Assembly: GCF_030063145.1 (NCBI RefSeq)
Contig: NZ_JASISM010000003.1
Location: forward strand, 400,716-464,715
DNA: 64,000 bases
Source: Cryobacterium sp. PH31-L1
GTDB lineage: Bacteria > Actinomycetota > Actinomycetes > Actinomycetales > Microbacteriaceae
Direction: 5' to 3'
This document shows, in pieces, positions 44,240-53,177 of the stretch (the first letter of the stretch is position 1; each line of letters starts with the position of its first letter). The position numbers and the translations under genes were made by a program. The notes beneath the pieces are model-generated. The model had not been told where the DNA came from. It worked only from the letters and a program-made list of their open reading frames with translations, and ran no database searches.

Positions 44240-45310
44240 GTGAAATCCAGAGCCCCCGTGATTCGACGCAGCGCGTCGGTGACCAGCCAGGCGGGCCTCG
44301 GCGATCGTATTTTCTCTTCCCCCGCCGACCGCGGACTGGCCGCGAACATCGATGCCGGTATCGAAAAGGTCGAGGCCGCGCTCATCGACGAGCTGGTCTA
44401 CCCCAACGAAATTGCCACCGTCACCAGTCGCTACCTGCTGAACGCCGGCGGCAAGCGGGTGCGTCCCATGCTCGCGCTGCTCACCGCTCACCTAGGCGAT
44501 GGCGTCGTGCCCGAGGTGATCACGGCGGCTACGGCCATCGAACTGACCCACCTCGCCTCGCTTTATCACGACGACGTGATGGACGATGCCGACAAACGCC
44601 GGGGGGTGCCGAGCGCCCAAACCGTGTGGGGCAACTCCGTCGCCATCCTCACAGGCGACCTGCTGTTCGCCCGCGCCAGCCAGCTGATGGCCCGTCTCGG
44701 CGAACGTGCCATCAAACTGCAGGCGACCACCTTTGAGCGCCTCGTGCTCGGCCAGTTCCAGGAGACGGTCGGTCCGCGCCCGGGTGAAGACCCGGTCGAG
44801 CACTACATTCAGGTGCTGGCCGGTAAGACCGGTTCGCTCATCGCCGCTGCCGCCCAGGGCGGTGTGGTGTTCTCCAACGCCCCGGCCGAGTACGAGCAGC
44901 CGGTCGTGGACTTCGGCGAAAAGATCGGCGTGGCCTTTCAACTCATCGACGACGTGCTCGACCTGTCGCCGCAGCCGCAGGAGACCGGCAAGGTGCCGGG
45001 AACGGACCTCCGGGCCGGGGTCGTCACGCTTCCCCTTCTTCGGTTGCGGGAGCGCGCCGTGAGTGATGGGGCATCCGCTGATCTGCTGCGCCGGCTGGAA
45101 CGCGACGTCATGGTCGACGGTTCGGCGCAGACGGAGGCCGCCGATACGGCGATCACCGCGCTGCGCGAGCACGCCGTTACCGCTGAGACCCTCGCCGAAG
45201 CCCACGGTTGGGCCCGCGACGCGGTCGCCGCCCTGGTGCCGCTGCCGAACGGTTCGGTCAAGAAAGCCCTCACCCGATTCGCCGAGTCCATCGTCGAGCG
45301 CTCCAGCTAG
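44240..45310 (+). CDS. Polyprenyl diphosphate synthase
   Basis: A 356-residue trans-prenyltransferase. The first Asp-rich motif is HDDVMDDADKRRG (about 114-126) and the second is QLIDDVLDLSP (about 235-245); GGKRVRPML lies at about 72. The length and place among men genes suggest it makes the long side chain (hepta- to nonaprenyl) of menaquinone; exact chain length cannot be read. GTG 44240 is chosen; the open frame upstream lies inside menG. Confidence 0.94.
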   Translation: MKSRAPVIRRSASVTSQAGLGDRIFSSPADRGLAANIDAGIEKVEAALIDELVYPNEIATVTSRYLLNAGGKRVRPMLALLTAHLGDGVVPEVITAATAIELTHLASLYHDDVMDDADKRRGVPSAQTVWGNSVAILTGDLLFARASQLMARLGERAIKLQATTFERLVLGQFQETVGPRPGEDPVEHYIQVLAGKTGSLIAAAAQGGVVFSNAPAEYEQPVVDFGEKIGVAFQLIDDVLDLSPQPQETGKVPGTDLRAGVVTLPLLRLRERAVSDGASADLLRRLERDVMVDGSAQTEAADTAITALREHAVTAETLAEAHGWARDAVAALVPLPNGSVKKALTRFAESIVERSS

Positions 45311-45357
45311 AGCGTGTTGGGGCATGCCCCGAATGCTCGAGCAGTAAGGAATCTTCC

Positions 45358-46740
45358 GTGACCAAATTGAGACTGGCCATCGTCGGCGCAGGACCGGCCG
45401 GCATCTACGCCGCCGATATTCTGCTCAAGGCCGAACGCAATTTTGATGTCTCGATCGACCTGTTCGACCACCTGCCGGCACCGTACGGTCTGGTGCGCTA
45501 CGGTGTCAGTCCGGATCACCCGCGCATCAAGGGCATCATCAACGCGTTGCGCGGTGTGCTGGACAGCGGTGACATTCGCGTGTTCGGCAACGTGCGGTTC
45601 GGCGTGGACGTGACTCTCGACGACCTCAAGAAGCACTACAACGCGGTCATCTTCGCGACCGGCGCTGTGCAAGACGCCGACCTGAACATTCCGGGCGCCG
45701 CCCTTGACGGCTCCTATGGCGCCGCCGACTTCGTCAGCTGGTTCGACGGTCACCCCGACGTGCCGCGCACCTGGCCGCTCGAGGCGCGCGAAATCGCCGT
45801 GATCGGCAATGGCAACGTTGCGCTCGACGTCTCCCGCATGCTAATCAAGCACGCCGACGACCTGTTGTCGACCGAGATTCCCGCGAACGTCTATGACGGA
45901 CTCAAGGCATCACCGGTGACTGACGTGCACATTTTTGGGCGCCGCGGGCCGACATCCGTTAAATTCACGCCCCTGGAATTGCGCGAAGTCGGCGAGCTGC
46001 GGGACGTCGACATGATCGTCTACGACGAAGACTTCGACTACGACGAGGCCGCGAAAGCCGCCGTCGCGAGCAACAAGCAGGTCTTCGTGATCGACAAGAC
46101 GCTGAACGTCTGGCGGGCCCGCGAGTCCGGCACGGCCAGCCGCCGCCTGCACCTGCACTTCTTCGCCAAGCCCGTGGAGATCGTCGATGACGGCACCGGC
46201 CGGGTAGCGGCTTTTCGGTGGGAACGCACCACAACGGATGCCGCCGGGGGCGTCGTCGGCACCGGTGAAATTCGGCAGATCCCGGTTCAGGCCGTCTACC
46301 GGGCGGTCGGCTACTTCGGATCCGAACTGCCCGACGTGCCATTCGACAAGAAGCGCGGCGTCATCCCCAACCGTGAAGGTCAGGTGCTGCGGCGCGACCC
46401 CTCGGCCGGCACCGGCGGATTATTCAACCAGCAGATGTATGGCGTCTACGCGACCGGGTGGATCAAGCGCGGGCCGGTAGGACTGATCGGCCACACCAAG
46501 AGTGATGCAATGGAAACAATCAAGCACCTGATCAACGACCTCGGCAACTGGTGGCGGCCCGAGTCGCCGTCAGAGGAGAGCATCGTGGAGCTGCTCGACG
46601 CGCGCGGCGTGCGATACACCGGCCTCGACGGCTGGCACAACCTCGACCAGCACGAAATCGCTCTCGGTGAGGCCGTGGGCCGCACCCGCATCAAGGTCGT
46701 CGACCGCCACGAGATGGTGGCCGTCTCCCGGGCCGAGTAG
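45358..46740 (+). CDS. Ferredoxin/flavodoxin-NADP+ reductase (FprA-like)
   Basis: A 460-residue FAD enzyme of the adrenodoxin-reductase type, as in mycobacterial FprA. The FAD-binding GxGxxG is VGAGPAGIYAA (about 8-18), LVRYGVSPDHPRIKG follows, the NADP-binding motif is VIGNGNVALDVSRML (about 148-162), and GWIKRGPVGLIGHTK lies in the C-terminal FAD contact region. It moves electrons between NADPH and ferredoxin. AAGGA lies before the GTG. It is the last gene of the men-side run and is followed by a hairpin. Confidence 0.93.
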   Translation: MTKLRLAIVGAGPAGIYAADILLKAERNFDVSIDLFDHLPAPYGLVRYGVSPDHPRIKGIINALRGVLDSGDIRVFGNVRFGVDVTLDDLKKHYNAVIFATGAVQDADLNIPGAALDGSYGAADFVSWFDGHPDVPRTWPLEAREIAVIGNGNVALDVSRMLIKHADDLLSTEIPANVYDGLKASPVTDVHIFGRRGPTSVKFTPLELREVGELRDVDMIVYDEDFDYDEAAKAAVASNKQVFVIDKTLNVWRARESGTASRRLHLHFFAKPVEIVDDGTGRVAAFRWERTTTDAAGGVVGTGEIRQIPVQAVYRAVGYFGSELPDVPFDKKRGVIPNREGQVLRRDPSAGTGGLFNQQMYGVYATGWIKRGPVGLIGHTKSDAMETIKHLINDLGNWWRPESPSEESIVELLDARGVRYTGLDGWHNLDQHEIALGEAVGRTRIKVVDRHEMVAVSRAE

Positions 46741-46774
46741 TCCGCCCCATTTCTTCGGACGGGGCCAGGCCCGG

Positions 46775-46806
46775 CCGTGGGCCCAATTTGTAAACTGGGC
46801 CCACGG
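46775..46806 (+). terminator. Hairpin after the FprA-like gene
   Basis: CCGTGGGCCCA (46775-46785) pairs perfectly with TGGGCCCACGG (46796-46806), 10-base loop; the sequence after it is not T-rich. The 266-bp gap to yajQ is very G/C-rich and palindromic but shows no gene. Confidence 0.7.
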
Positions 46807-46949
46807 TCATTAGGTGGGCCCGAAGGCCGGAGCGTCTACCTCTCCGGGCCCGGGCCCGGGAACTGGGCGCATGTTCTATCGTGGTCCCGGTTGCCGAAGG
46901 TGGGCCGGGCGGCCCGGGGTGCCGGCGGACGTGCTGAATTTGCCAACGG

Positions 46950-46985
46950 CGCGGCATCCGCTGAACTTGATGGGCGGATGCCGCG
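46950..46985 (-). terminator. Hairpin downstream of the YajQ-family gene
   Basis: CGCGGCATCCGC (46950-46961) pairs perfectly with GCGGATGCCGCG (46974-46985), 12-base loop, 21 bp beyond the stop of the minus-strand gene. The stem is built from the GCGGATGC word that recurs across the window. Confidence 0.7.
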
Positions 46986-47006
46986 GCACCGGAGGCCTAC
47001 GCGCGG

Positions 47007-47495
47007 CTAGCGGAAGTTCGTGAACTGCAGGGCTACGTCGAGGTCCTTGCCCTTGAGCAGCGCCATCACGGCCTGCAGGTCGTCGCGGCTCTTGGAGCTT
47101 ACCCGCAGCTCGTCGCCCTGGATCTGGCTCTTGACGCCCTTGGGACCCTCGTCGCGAATGATCTTGCTGATCTTCTTCGCGTTCTCCTGGTCGATGCCGG
47201 CCTTCATGGTCGTCTCGATGCGATACTCCTTGCCGGAGGCGAACGGCTCACCGGCATCCAGGCTGCGCAGCGAGATGCCGCGCTTGATCAGCTTGGCCTC
47301 GAACACCTCGAGGATCGCCTTGACGCGCTCCTCGGTGTTCGCCTTCATGAGCACCTTCTCGCCGCTCATCGCGATCGAGGCCCCCACGTTCTTGAAGTCG
47401 TAGCGCTGCGCGACTTCCTTGTGCGCCTGGTTGAGGGCGTTGTCGACCTCCATCGGGTCGACCTTGCTGACGATGTCGAATGTTGAATCTGCCAT
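47007..47495 (-). CDS. YajQ-family nucleotide-binding protein
   Basis: A 162-residue soluble protein of the YajQ/UPF0234 family. It begins [20 protein letters not shown], has [14 protein letters not shown] (about 31), and ends [12 protein letters not shown], all family hallmarks. YajQ proteins bind nucleotides and in Xanthomonas a member acts as a cyclic di-GMP receptor; whether that holds here is unknown. Single gene with its own terminator. Confidence 0.95.
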   Translation of the reverse strand: MADSTFDIVSKVDPMEVDNALNQAHKEVAQRYDFKNVGASIAMSGEKVLMKANTEERVKAILEVFEAKLIKRGISLRSLDAGEPFASGKEYRIETTMKAGIDQENAKKISKIIRDEGPKGVKSQIQGDELRVSSKSRDDLQAVMALLKGKDLDVALQFTNFR

Positions 47496-47629
47496 TCCCC
47501 CATGGTATCCGACCCGCGAGAGCGCAAAAAGTGAGCGTTCAAACGGGCACTCGACCTCGCCACCGCGTGTGCTCTCGTGTGGCTCATCGGCGATTGATAG
47601 GCGCTGGAGGCCTTGGGCATAGGCGGGCT

Positions 47630-47646
47630 CCTTAGGTTCGCCTTAG
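47630..47646 (+). promoter_or_regulatory. OmpR/PhoB-type direct-repeat box
   Basis: CCTTAG at 47630-47635 is repeated at 47641-47646, exactly 11 bp apart, the spacing bound by dimers of OmpR/PhoB-family response regulators. It lies 43 bp before the start of the efflux adaptor relic. MacAB-like loci in actinobacteria are often controlled by such two-component systems; no regulator gene is adjacent here. Confidence 0.45.
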
Positions 47647-47688
47647 CCGCAACGGAATCCGCGGCGGTGAACATATATGAGGAGAACG

Positions 47689-48295
47689 ATGAAACTGCGC
47701 AGCCGCATCCGACACATGAGAGCCCGCTGGTGGGTACTGAACGGCGTCATCGTGCTCGCCCTCGCCGGAGCCGGCAGCACGACCACCGCCAGCACCGCAG
47801 CGTTCACCATCGTCAGTACCGACGCCTGGACCGTCGACCTCAGCGTGGGCGAAGCGGATGTCGCCCTCATCGAGGCTAACGACCAGGTCGAACTCTCCCT
47901 GGATGACGGTGGTTGCTGCCGTTGCCGGAGCGCCAGAGGGACTCTATGACGGCGTCGCCGTGACCGCGGCGATCGTCGACGAACGCCGCACCGACGTTCT
48001 CACCGTGGCGAGTGCCGCAGTGACCAGCGTGGATGGGGCATCCGTTGTGATCGTGAAACACGCCGATGGAACCGAGGTGTCCACACCGGTCACCGTCGAC
48101 GCCACGGTCGGCAACCTCACCGAGATCACCGAGGGGCTCGCCGAGGGCGACGAGGTCGTTGTGGCCACCTTCACCCCCGGCAGCGGCAACGCCGGCACGA
48201 CCGGCACCGACCGCACCGGCGGTTTTCCGGGCGGCGAGATGCCCACGGGCGACTTCCCGGCGGGACAGATGCCCGGAGGATCCAACAATGGATAA
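47689..48295 (+). pseudogene. HlyD/MacA-like efflux adaptor relic, two internal deletions
   Basis: AGGAG and ATG 47689 start an intact membrane anchor (WWVLNGVIVLALAGAG). The next residues, AFTIVSTDAWTVDLSVGEA, already belong to the beta-barrel side that follows the lipoyl/coiled-coil part, so about 200 residues are missing. After VELSLDDG the frame is lost (about 47905-47925) and continues from about 47930 in the frame ending 48295 with APEGLYDGVAVTAAIVDER and [19 protein letters not shown]. Aligned by eye to the second adaptor (50091-51900), roughly 30 more residues are lost at the frameshift. A working adaptor needs the missing parts. Confidence 0.75.
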
Positions 48296-49019
48296 CGCAC
48301 TAACGGATGCCGCACCCCCCGTCATCGAGTTGCGCAATGCAGGCAAGACCTACCGTTCCGGCAGCATCGAATTTGAAGCGCTCAGGGGCATCGACCTCGC
48401 TATCTCCGCGGGCGAATACGTCGCCATCATGGGGCCGTCGGGGTCGGGAAAGTCCACGATCATGCACGTGCTCGGCTGCCTCGACACCCTCAGCCGCGGC
48501 GAATACCGCCTCGGCGGCACCGACGTGAACGACCTCGACGAGGTGGACCTCGCCGAGATTCGCAACCGCCAGATCGGCTTCGTCTTTCAGGGATTCAACC
48601 TGTTGTCGTCGCTGTCGGCCTGGCGCAACGTGGAATTGCCGCTGATCTACGGGGGAGTGCCGCGTCACGAGCGCAAGCTGCGCGCCGAGCAGTCCCTGGA
48701 ACGCGTGGGACTCGGCGACAGGTTCGACAATCGGCCTGGCGAGCTTTCGGGTAAACAGCAGCAGCGCGTGGCCGTGGCCCGCGCCCTGGTCGGCGAGCCG
48801 ACCATGATCCTGGCCGACGAACCGACCGGAAACCTCGACTCGGTGTCGACCTAGGACGTGCTCGCCGTGTTGGACGAGCTGCACGCCCGCGGCCGAACCA
48901 TCGTGCTCATCACCCACGAACTCGAGGTGGCACGTCGGGCCGCCCGCATCGTCTGGGTGCGAGACGGTGAGATTCTTCGCGACGAGCAAAATGAGCTGAA
49001 CGCCGAGGTCGCCGCATGA
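48288..49019 (+). pseudogene. MacB-like ABC transporter ATPase with in-frame stop
   Basis: The reading frame from ATG 48288 encodes an MJ0796/MacB-type ATPase: Walker [10 protein letters not shown] (about 46-54), Q-loop [11 protein letters not shown], signature, Walker [14 protein letters not shown] (about 175-187). TAG at 48852-48854 follows SVST, where relatives continue with the D-loop and H-loop; the same frame goes on for 54 codons (DVLAVLDELHARGRTIVLITHE) to TGA 49017-49019. A CAG to TAG change would explain it. The signature reads LSGKQQQRV instead of LSGGQQQRV, a second defect. The start overlaps the adaptor relic, the end overlaps the permease start. Confidence 0.85.
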
Positions 49020-49660
49020 GCTGGCTCGAATCGTTCCGCACCAGCTGGAGCGCCGTCTACTCGCACGCCCTACGGTCAACCCTCACAGTGCTCGGAATCC
49101 TCATCGGAATCGCCGCCGTCATTCTCACCGTCGGCATCGGCCTCGGCACCCAGAAAGACGTCAGTGCCCAGATCAGCGCGCTCGGCAGCAACCTGCTGAT
49201 CGTCGCCCCCGGCAGCAGCACCGACACCGCCGGCCTGCGCGGCGGCTTCGGGTCGAGCTCGACGCTGACCATCGCGGATGCCGAGGCGCTCATGTCCAGC
49301 GTGAACGCTCCCGATATCTCCGGGGTGGCCGCTGAAAAGACCACCTCCTTGTCGCTGGAAGCCAACGACACCAACTGGACAACATCCGTCACCGACCGCC
49401 TCGTGGCTCGACGTGCGTGCCCGTACCCTCAGCACCGGCGAGTTCATCAGCGTCGACGACGAGAAGACGTCGGCCGCTGTCGTCGTGCTCGGCGTCAGCG
49501 CAGCGCTGCTTCTGCCGGGAGTGATCGGCAGCTCGATTGTCGTCTCGCCGGCTGCCGTCGGGCTGTCCATCGGTGTCGCCATCGTGATCGGCGTCAGCTT
49601 CGGAGTCTACCCGGCCACCCGGGCCGCACGCCTCGCCCCGATCGATGCCCTGCGCACGCA
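49016..49660 (+). pseudogene. MacB-like permease relic, frameshift and large deletion
   Basis: ATG 49016 starts a normal permease N-terminus (ALRSTLTVLGILIGIAAVIL, then the MacB outer domain to NWTTSVT). Near 49388-49398 the frame shifts; the next frame reads WLDVRARTLSTGEFISVDDE, then VVVLGVSAALLLPGVIGSSI. That joins the first third of the outer domain directly to the last membrane helix (VSFGVYPATRAARLAPIDALR), so roughly 190 residues with helices 2 and 3 are gone. It cannot form a working permease. Confidence 0.75.
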
Positions 49661-49669
49661 TGCGCCTCG

Positions 49670-50098
49670 GGGTTCGGCGGAACGGGCGGCGGCACACCGC
49701 CGACTGATATGCCCGCCGGCGCCGACGGAACCGCCCCGACTGGAATGCCGACCGCTCTGCCGACCGACCTGCCAGCGGATGGCGCCGGCTTCGGCTCCCG
49801 CGCAAACGGCCTGGTCACCGCGGTCACGGCGACCGAGATCACGGTCGACTTGACCGACACTGACGGCGTCGTAACGAGCGAGTCGATGACGGTTGACGGC
49901 GCGACCAGCTACACGAAGACATCCGCTTCTGATTCGTCGGCCGTCGCAGTGGGACTCTGCGCGACCGCCCAGGGCGAAGCCGACGACAGCGGATCCTTCG
50001 CTGCCGCCGCCGTGGCCCTCTCGGTGACAGGCGATGACGGCTGCGTGAGCGCCATGGCTGGCCCCGGCGGCCGCATGGGAGGCGCGGCAAATGAGTAG
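49670..50098 (+). pseudogene. DUF5666-like secreted protein relic, 5' end lost
   Basis: In the original permease frame, about 140 codons encode a Pro/Thr-rich linker followed by two small beta domains, LVTAVTATEITVDLTDTDG and YTKTSASDSSAVAVGLCATA, then a Gly-rich end. This is how the C-terminus of DUF5666-containing secreted proteins near MacAB-type loci looks. There is no start or signal peptide: the 5' part has been fused to the permease relic by deletion. Its stop overlaps the start of the second adaptor gene. Confidence 0.6.
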
Positions 50099-51900
50099 GG
50101 CAGGGGAGGAGGAAGTCGTATCCGCTTCGGATGACGACGTGCTGGCACCGGCCGCCGGGCCATCCGCCAAAAAACAGCGGGCGACCAGGCAGAGGCGCCG
50201 ACGGTTGCTGGCCGTGGGAACGGTCACCGCAGTACTCGTCGCCTCGGGCGGCGGTGTGGCCTATGCCATCACCCGCACACCGGAAGGTGACTACCGTACG
50301 GTAGTGGCCGCGCTCGGCTCGGTCAGCGAGTCCCTCGACCTGGTGGGAACTCTCGCTTCGGCCGGCCGCAGCGACGCATCTTTCTCGGTCGGCGGAACCG
50401 TGAACGGTGTGGCTGTGAGCCTGCGCGATACGGTGACCGCGGGGCAGACCCTCGCCACCCTCGACGTGTCGAGCCTGAATGACACGATCGACGCAGCCGA
50501 GGCCAACGTCGGGGCTGCCCGGATCGCGCTCGCAACTGACCTCGACTCACAGACCGTGACGACCGCGACAACGACCGCGACAACGGATGCCGCATCCACC
50601 TCGGCGACATCCGCCGCGGCGACCTCATCCCCGGCGTCCTCTTCCGCAGCGACAACGCCTGGGTCGAGCGGTGCATCGACCGGCACGGCCTCCGCCGCAG
50701 TGGCCGACGCCGTCAAGGTGGTCGGCACCGCCCAGACCGCCCTGCTCGCCCAGCATGACACGGCCGTTACCGCGCTCGCCGCGTCCCAGGACGCTCTCGA
50801 CTCGACGACCGACGTGTGCCTGCCCTTCCTCGAGTCCGCGCTCGACGATGCCGCCGAGGCGACCGACGCGAGCGTGATTGACACGAGCACCGCGACCGCC
50901 GCCGACGCGACCGAGGCGACTGCCGACGAAACCGCCGACACGACGACTGCCCCGTCGCCCCAAGTGCCCCTCACTACCGCCGAGAAGTTCGCGGCGGCAA
51001 AACTCGACCTCACCGACTGTCAGGGCGCCATCACGGCCGTGCTCGCCGGCCAGGCAACCACCGATAAGGCCCAGGCCGGCGTGCGCGACCAGCCCGGCCA
51101 CCGCCACGTCGGCAACCGGCGGGGCCGAGGCATCCGCTGTATCGGGCAGCTCCACCGTCGCCTCCGCCGAAACCGTTCTGGCCGACCAGGCCGAGATCGA
51201 AGCCGCCGTCGCCGCGTTGGCCATCGCCGAGCACAACCTGACCCTGGCCACGCTGACCAGTCCGATCGCCGGTACCGTCGCGGCCGTCAGCCTTGCGATC
51301 GGCGACACGGTCACGGCGTCGTCGTCCAGCGCGGTGATCACGATCATCGGTGACAACGGCTTCGTCGTGAGCACGACCGTTTCACTCACCGACATCGCCG
51401 GGGTCGCCGTCGGCCAAAGTGCCGCGGTCGATGTCGCGAGCGTGGACGATGAGCTGGCCGGCGCGGTCAGCTCGATTGGAATTCTCAACGTGTCGACGTC
51501 GTCCACGCCGTCGTACACAGTGCAGATCGCACTCGAGGGCGTCGAACCGAACCTTCTGAACGGCGCATCGGCCGCGGTCACTGTTGAGGTGGCGAGCCTC
51601 ATCGCGGTGCTCGCGGTGCCAACCTCGGCCGTGCACGTCACCGACGCGACCTATACGATCGACCTGTTGAAGAATGGCGCTTCGACGAGCACGGAAGTGA
51701 ACGTGGGCGCGATCGGCTCCGAGCTGACCGAGATCACGTCGGGCGTCAGTGTCGGCGACGAGGTGATTCTGGCCGATCTGAACGCGGCCATTGCCACCAC
51801 CGATACCGCAACGAACAGCGGGCTCAGCGGCCTCGGCGGCGACACGTCCACAGAGACGCACACCTCGCCGACAGACCTGGGCGGCCCGCCCGCCGGGTAG
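50091..51900 (+). pseudogene. HlyD/MacA-like efflux adaptor, one frameshift
   Basis: ATG 50091 starts an adaptor with membrane anchor (LAVGTVTAVLVASGGGVAYA), lipoyl half (VNGVAVSLRDTVTAGQTLATLD), a very long Ala/Thr-rich helical region with many Asp, and then, in another frame, the second lipoyl half (LTSPIAGTVAAVSLAIGDTV), beta-barrel and membrane-proximal domain to TAG 51898-51900. The switch is at 51081-51088, where one extra base turns an expected G-V-A-T into G-V-R-D. Removing one base restores a single frame of about 600 codons. A sequencing error is possible; otherwise it is a recent pseudogene. No ATPase or permease follows it. Confidence 0.75.
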
Positions 51901-52015
51901 CGGATGCGCCTCACTGCGGAAGTCGCACATCTGCTGATTTCTCGGTGAGGCGTTTCGTCTTGTATTGTTAACCCCGCGTCTCCGGTCAAGTGATTACACC
52001 TGGTCGGGAGCGCCT

Positions 52016-52100
52016 GGCGAGTTACCCAAGCGGCCAAAGGGATCTGACTGTAAATCAGACGGCGTAGCCTTCGTGAGTTCGAACCTCGCACTCGCCACCA
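52016..52100 (+). tRNA. tRNA-Tyr (anticodon GTA)
   Basis: A class II tRNA with long variable arm. Acceptor GGCGAGT (52016-52022) pairs perfectly with ACTCGCC (52090-52096). Anticodon stem CTGA/TCAG encloses CTGTAAA, anticodon GTA. The variable arm is ACGGCGTAGCCTTCGT. CCA is encoded (52098-52100). Confidence 0.95.
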
Positions 52101-52126
52101 GCACAGAGCAGTTCAGTACCGCAGAT

Positions 52127-52150
52127 CAGGCAGGCCCGAGGGTCTGCCTG
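52127..52150 (+). terminator. Hairpin after tRNA-Tyr
   Basis: CAGGCAG (52127-52133) pairs with CTGCCTG (52144-52150), with further G/C pairing possible in the loop, followed by TTCTGGTT. Confidence 0.6.
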
Positions 52151-52183
52151 TTCTGGTTAACGCCCGGCCTGTAGCGTGAAGGC

Positions 52184-53020
52184 ATGACGCATCCTGCCCC
52201 GACCGAGCTGCTCGACCTCGCGCGCACCATCGCCCTCACAGCCGGCGCTCTGGCCCATCGTCGCCGCGTCGAGGGCGTCGAGATTGCCGCCTCGAAGTCG
52301 TCGCCCGAAGACATAGTCACCGCGGCCGACCGTGAGGTCGAGCTGCTCATTCGAGGCCTGCTCGCCGACGCCCGGCCGAACGACGGGTTCTACGGTGAAG
52401 AATCCGACGCGACCGGCGGCACCAGCGGGCTCACCTGGGTCGTGGATCCCATCGACGGCACCGTCAACTACCTCTACGGAATTCCGTTCTATGCCGTCAG
52501 TATCGCCGTCGTGCAGGGCGAGCCCGACCCGGCCAGCTGGACCGCCCTCGCCGGAGCGGTCGTCAACCCCGCGCTCGGCGAGGTGTTCACAGCGTCAGCC
52601 GGAGCCGGCGCCTGGCTGGGCGATGCGCGCTTGCACGTCAACCACGATGTGCCGCTGTCGCTCGCGCTGGCTGGCACCGGATTCGGCTATGAGGCCAGTC
52701 GGCGGGTGTGGCAGGCGAACGTCGTGGGTGGTCTGATCGGCCAGGTACGGGATATCCGTCGGATCGGTTCGGCCGCGCTCGATCTATGCTCGGTCGCGTG
52801 CGGGCGCCTCGACCTCTATTTCGAACGCGGGCTCAACCCCTGGGACCATGCCGCCGGCGCCCTGATCGCCCGCGAAGCCGGGGCCAGGGTCGGCGCCCTG
52901 CAAGCAGATGCCGAGGGTCGCGACCTGCTCATCGCAGCCGCTCCCAGCCTCTATGACCAGTTCGAACCGGTGCTCGCCGGCCTCTTCGAACGCTTCCCGT
53001 TTAACGCACAAGCCCAATGA
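52184..53020 (+). CDS. Inositol monophosphatase family protein
   Basis: A 278-residue Mg2+-dependent, Li+-sensitive type phosphatase. Metal-binding motifs are GEESDATGG (Glu at about 69), WVVDPIDGTVNYLYG (about 86-100) and WDHAAGALIAREAGA near the C-terminus. Actinobacterial members hydrolyse inositol, histidinol or sugar phosphates; the substrate cannot be told. It begins 83 bp after tRNA-Tyr and is transcribed away from it. Confidence 0.93.
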   Translation: MTHPAPTELLDLARTIALTAGALAHRRRVEGVEIAASKSSPEDIVTAADREVELLIRGLLADARPNDGFYGEESDATGGTSGLTWVVDPIDGTVNYLYGIPFYAVSIAVVQGEPDPASWTALAGAVVNPALGEVFTASAGAGAWLGDARLHVNHDVPLSLALAGTGFGYEASRRVWQANVVGGLIGQVRDIRRIGSAALDLCSVACGRLDLYFERGLNPWDHAAGALIAREAGARVGALQADAEGRDLLIAAAPSLYDQFEPVLAGLFERFPFNAQAQ

Positions 53021-53177
53021 CATTACGCCCACTTACCCCCGTTCGGGTGTGATTGGTTGCTTATTTCTGGTATTCTCAGGGTTACGCGTTACCCTTAATC
53101 AATTCGTTATATTGGCATGTCGTCTTTTTGGCGTTATCCAGAACGAGCACCCCGTCCGCTGCGCCGAAAGCTGCACT

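Noticed and set aside
45319..45330. Perfect 12-bp palindrome GGGGCATGCCCC before the FprA-like gene
   Set aside because: Too short and isolated to assign; it lies between closely spaced genes of one strand without T-tract or other sites.
53041..53177. AT-rich leader of the M23 peptidase gene as a possible riboswitch
   Set aside because: Only one weak hairpin (53078-53095) is visible and none of the conserved riboswitch cores that I know is present.
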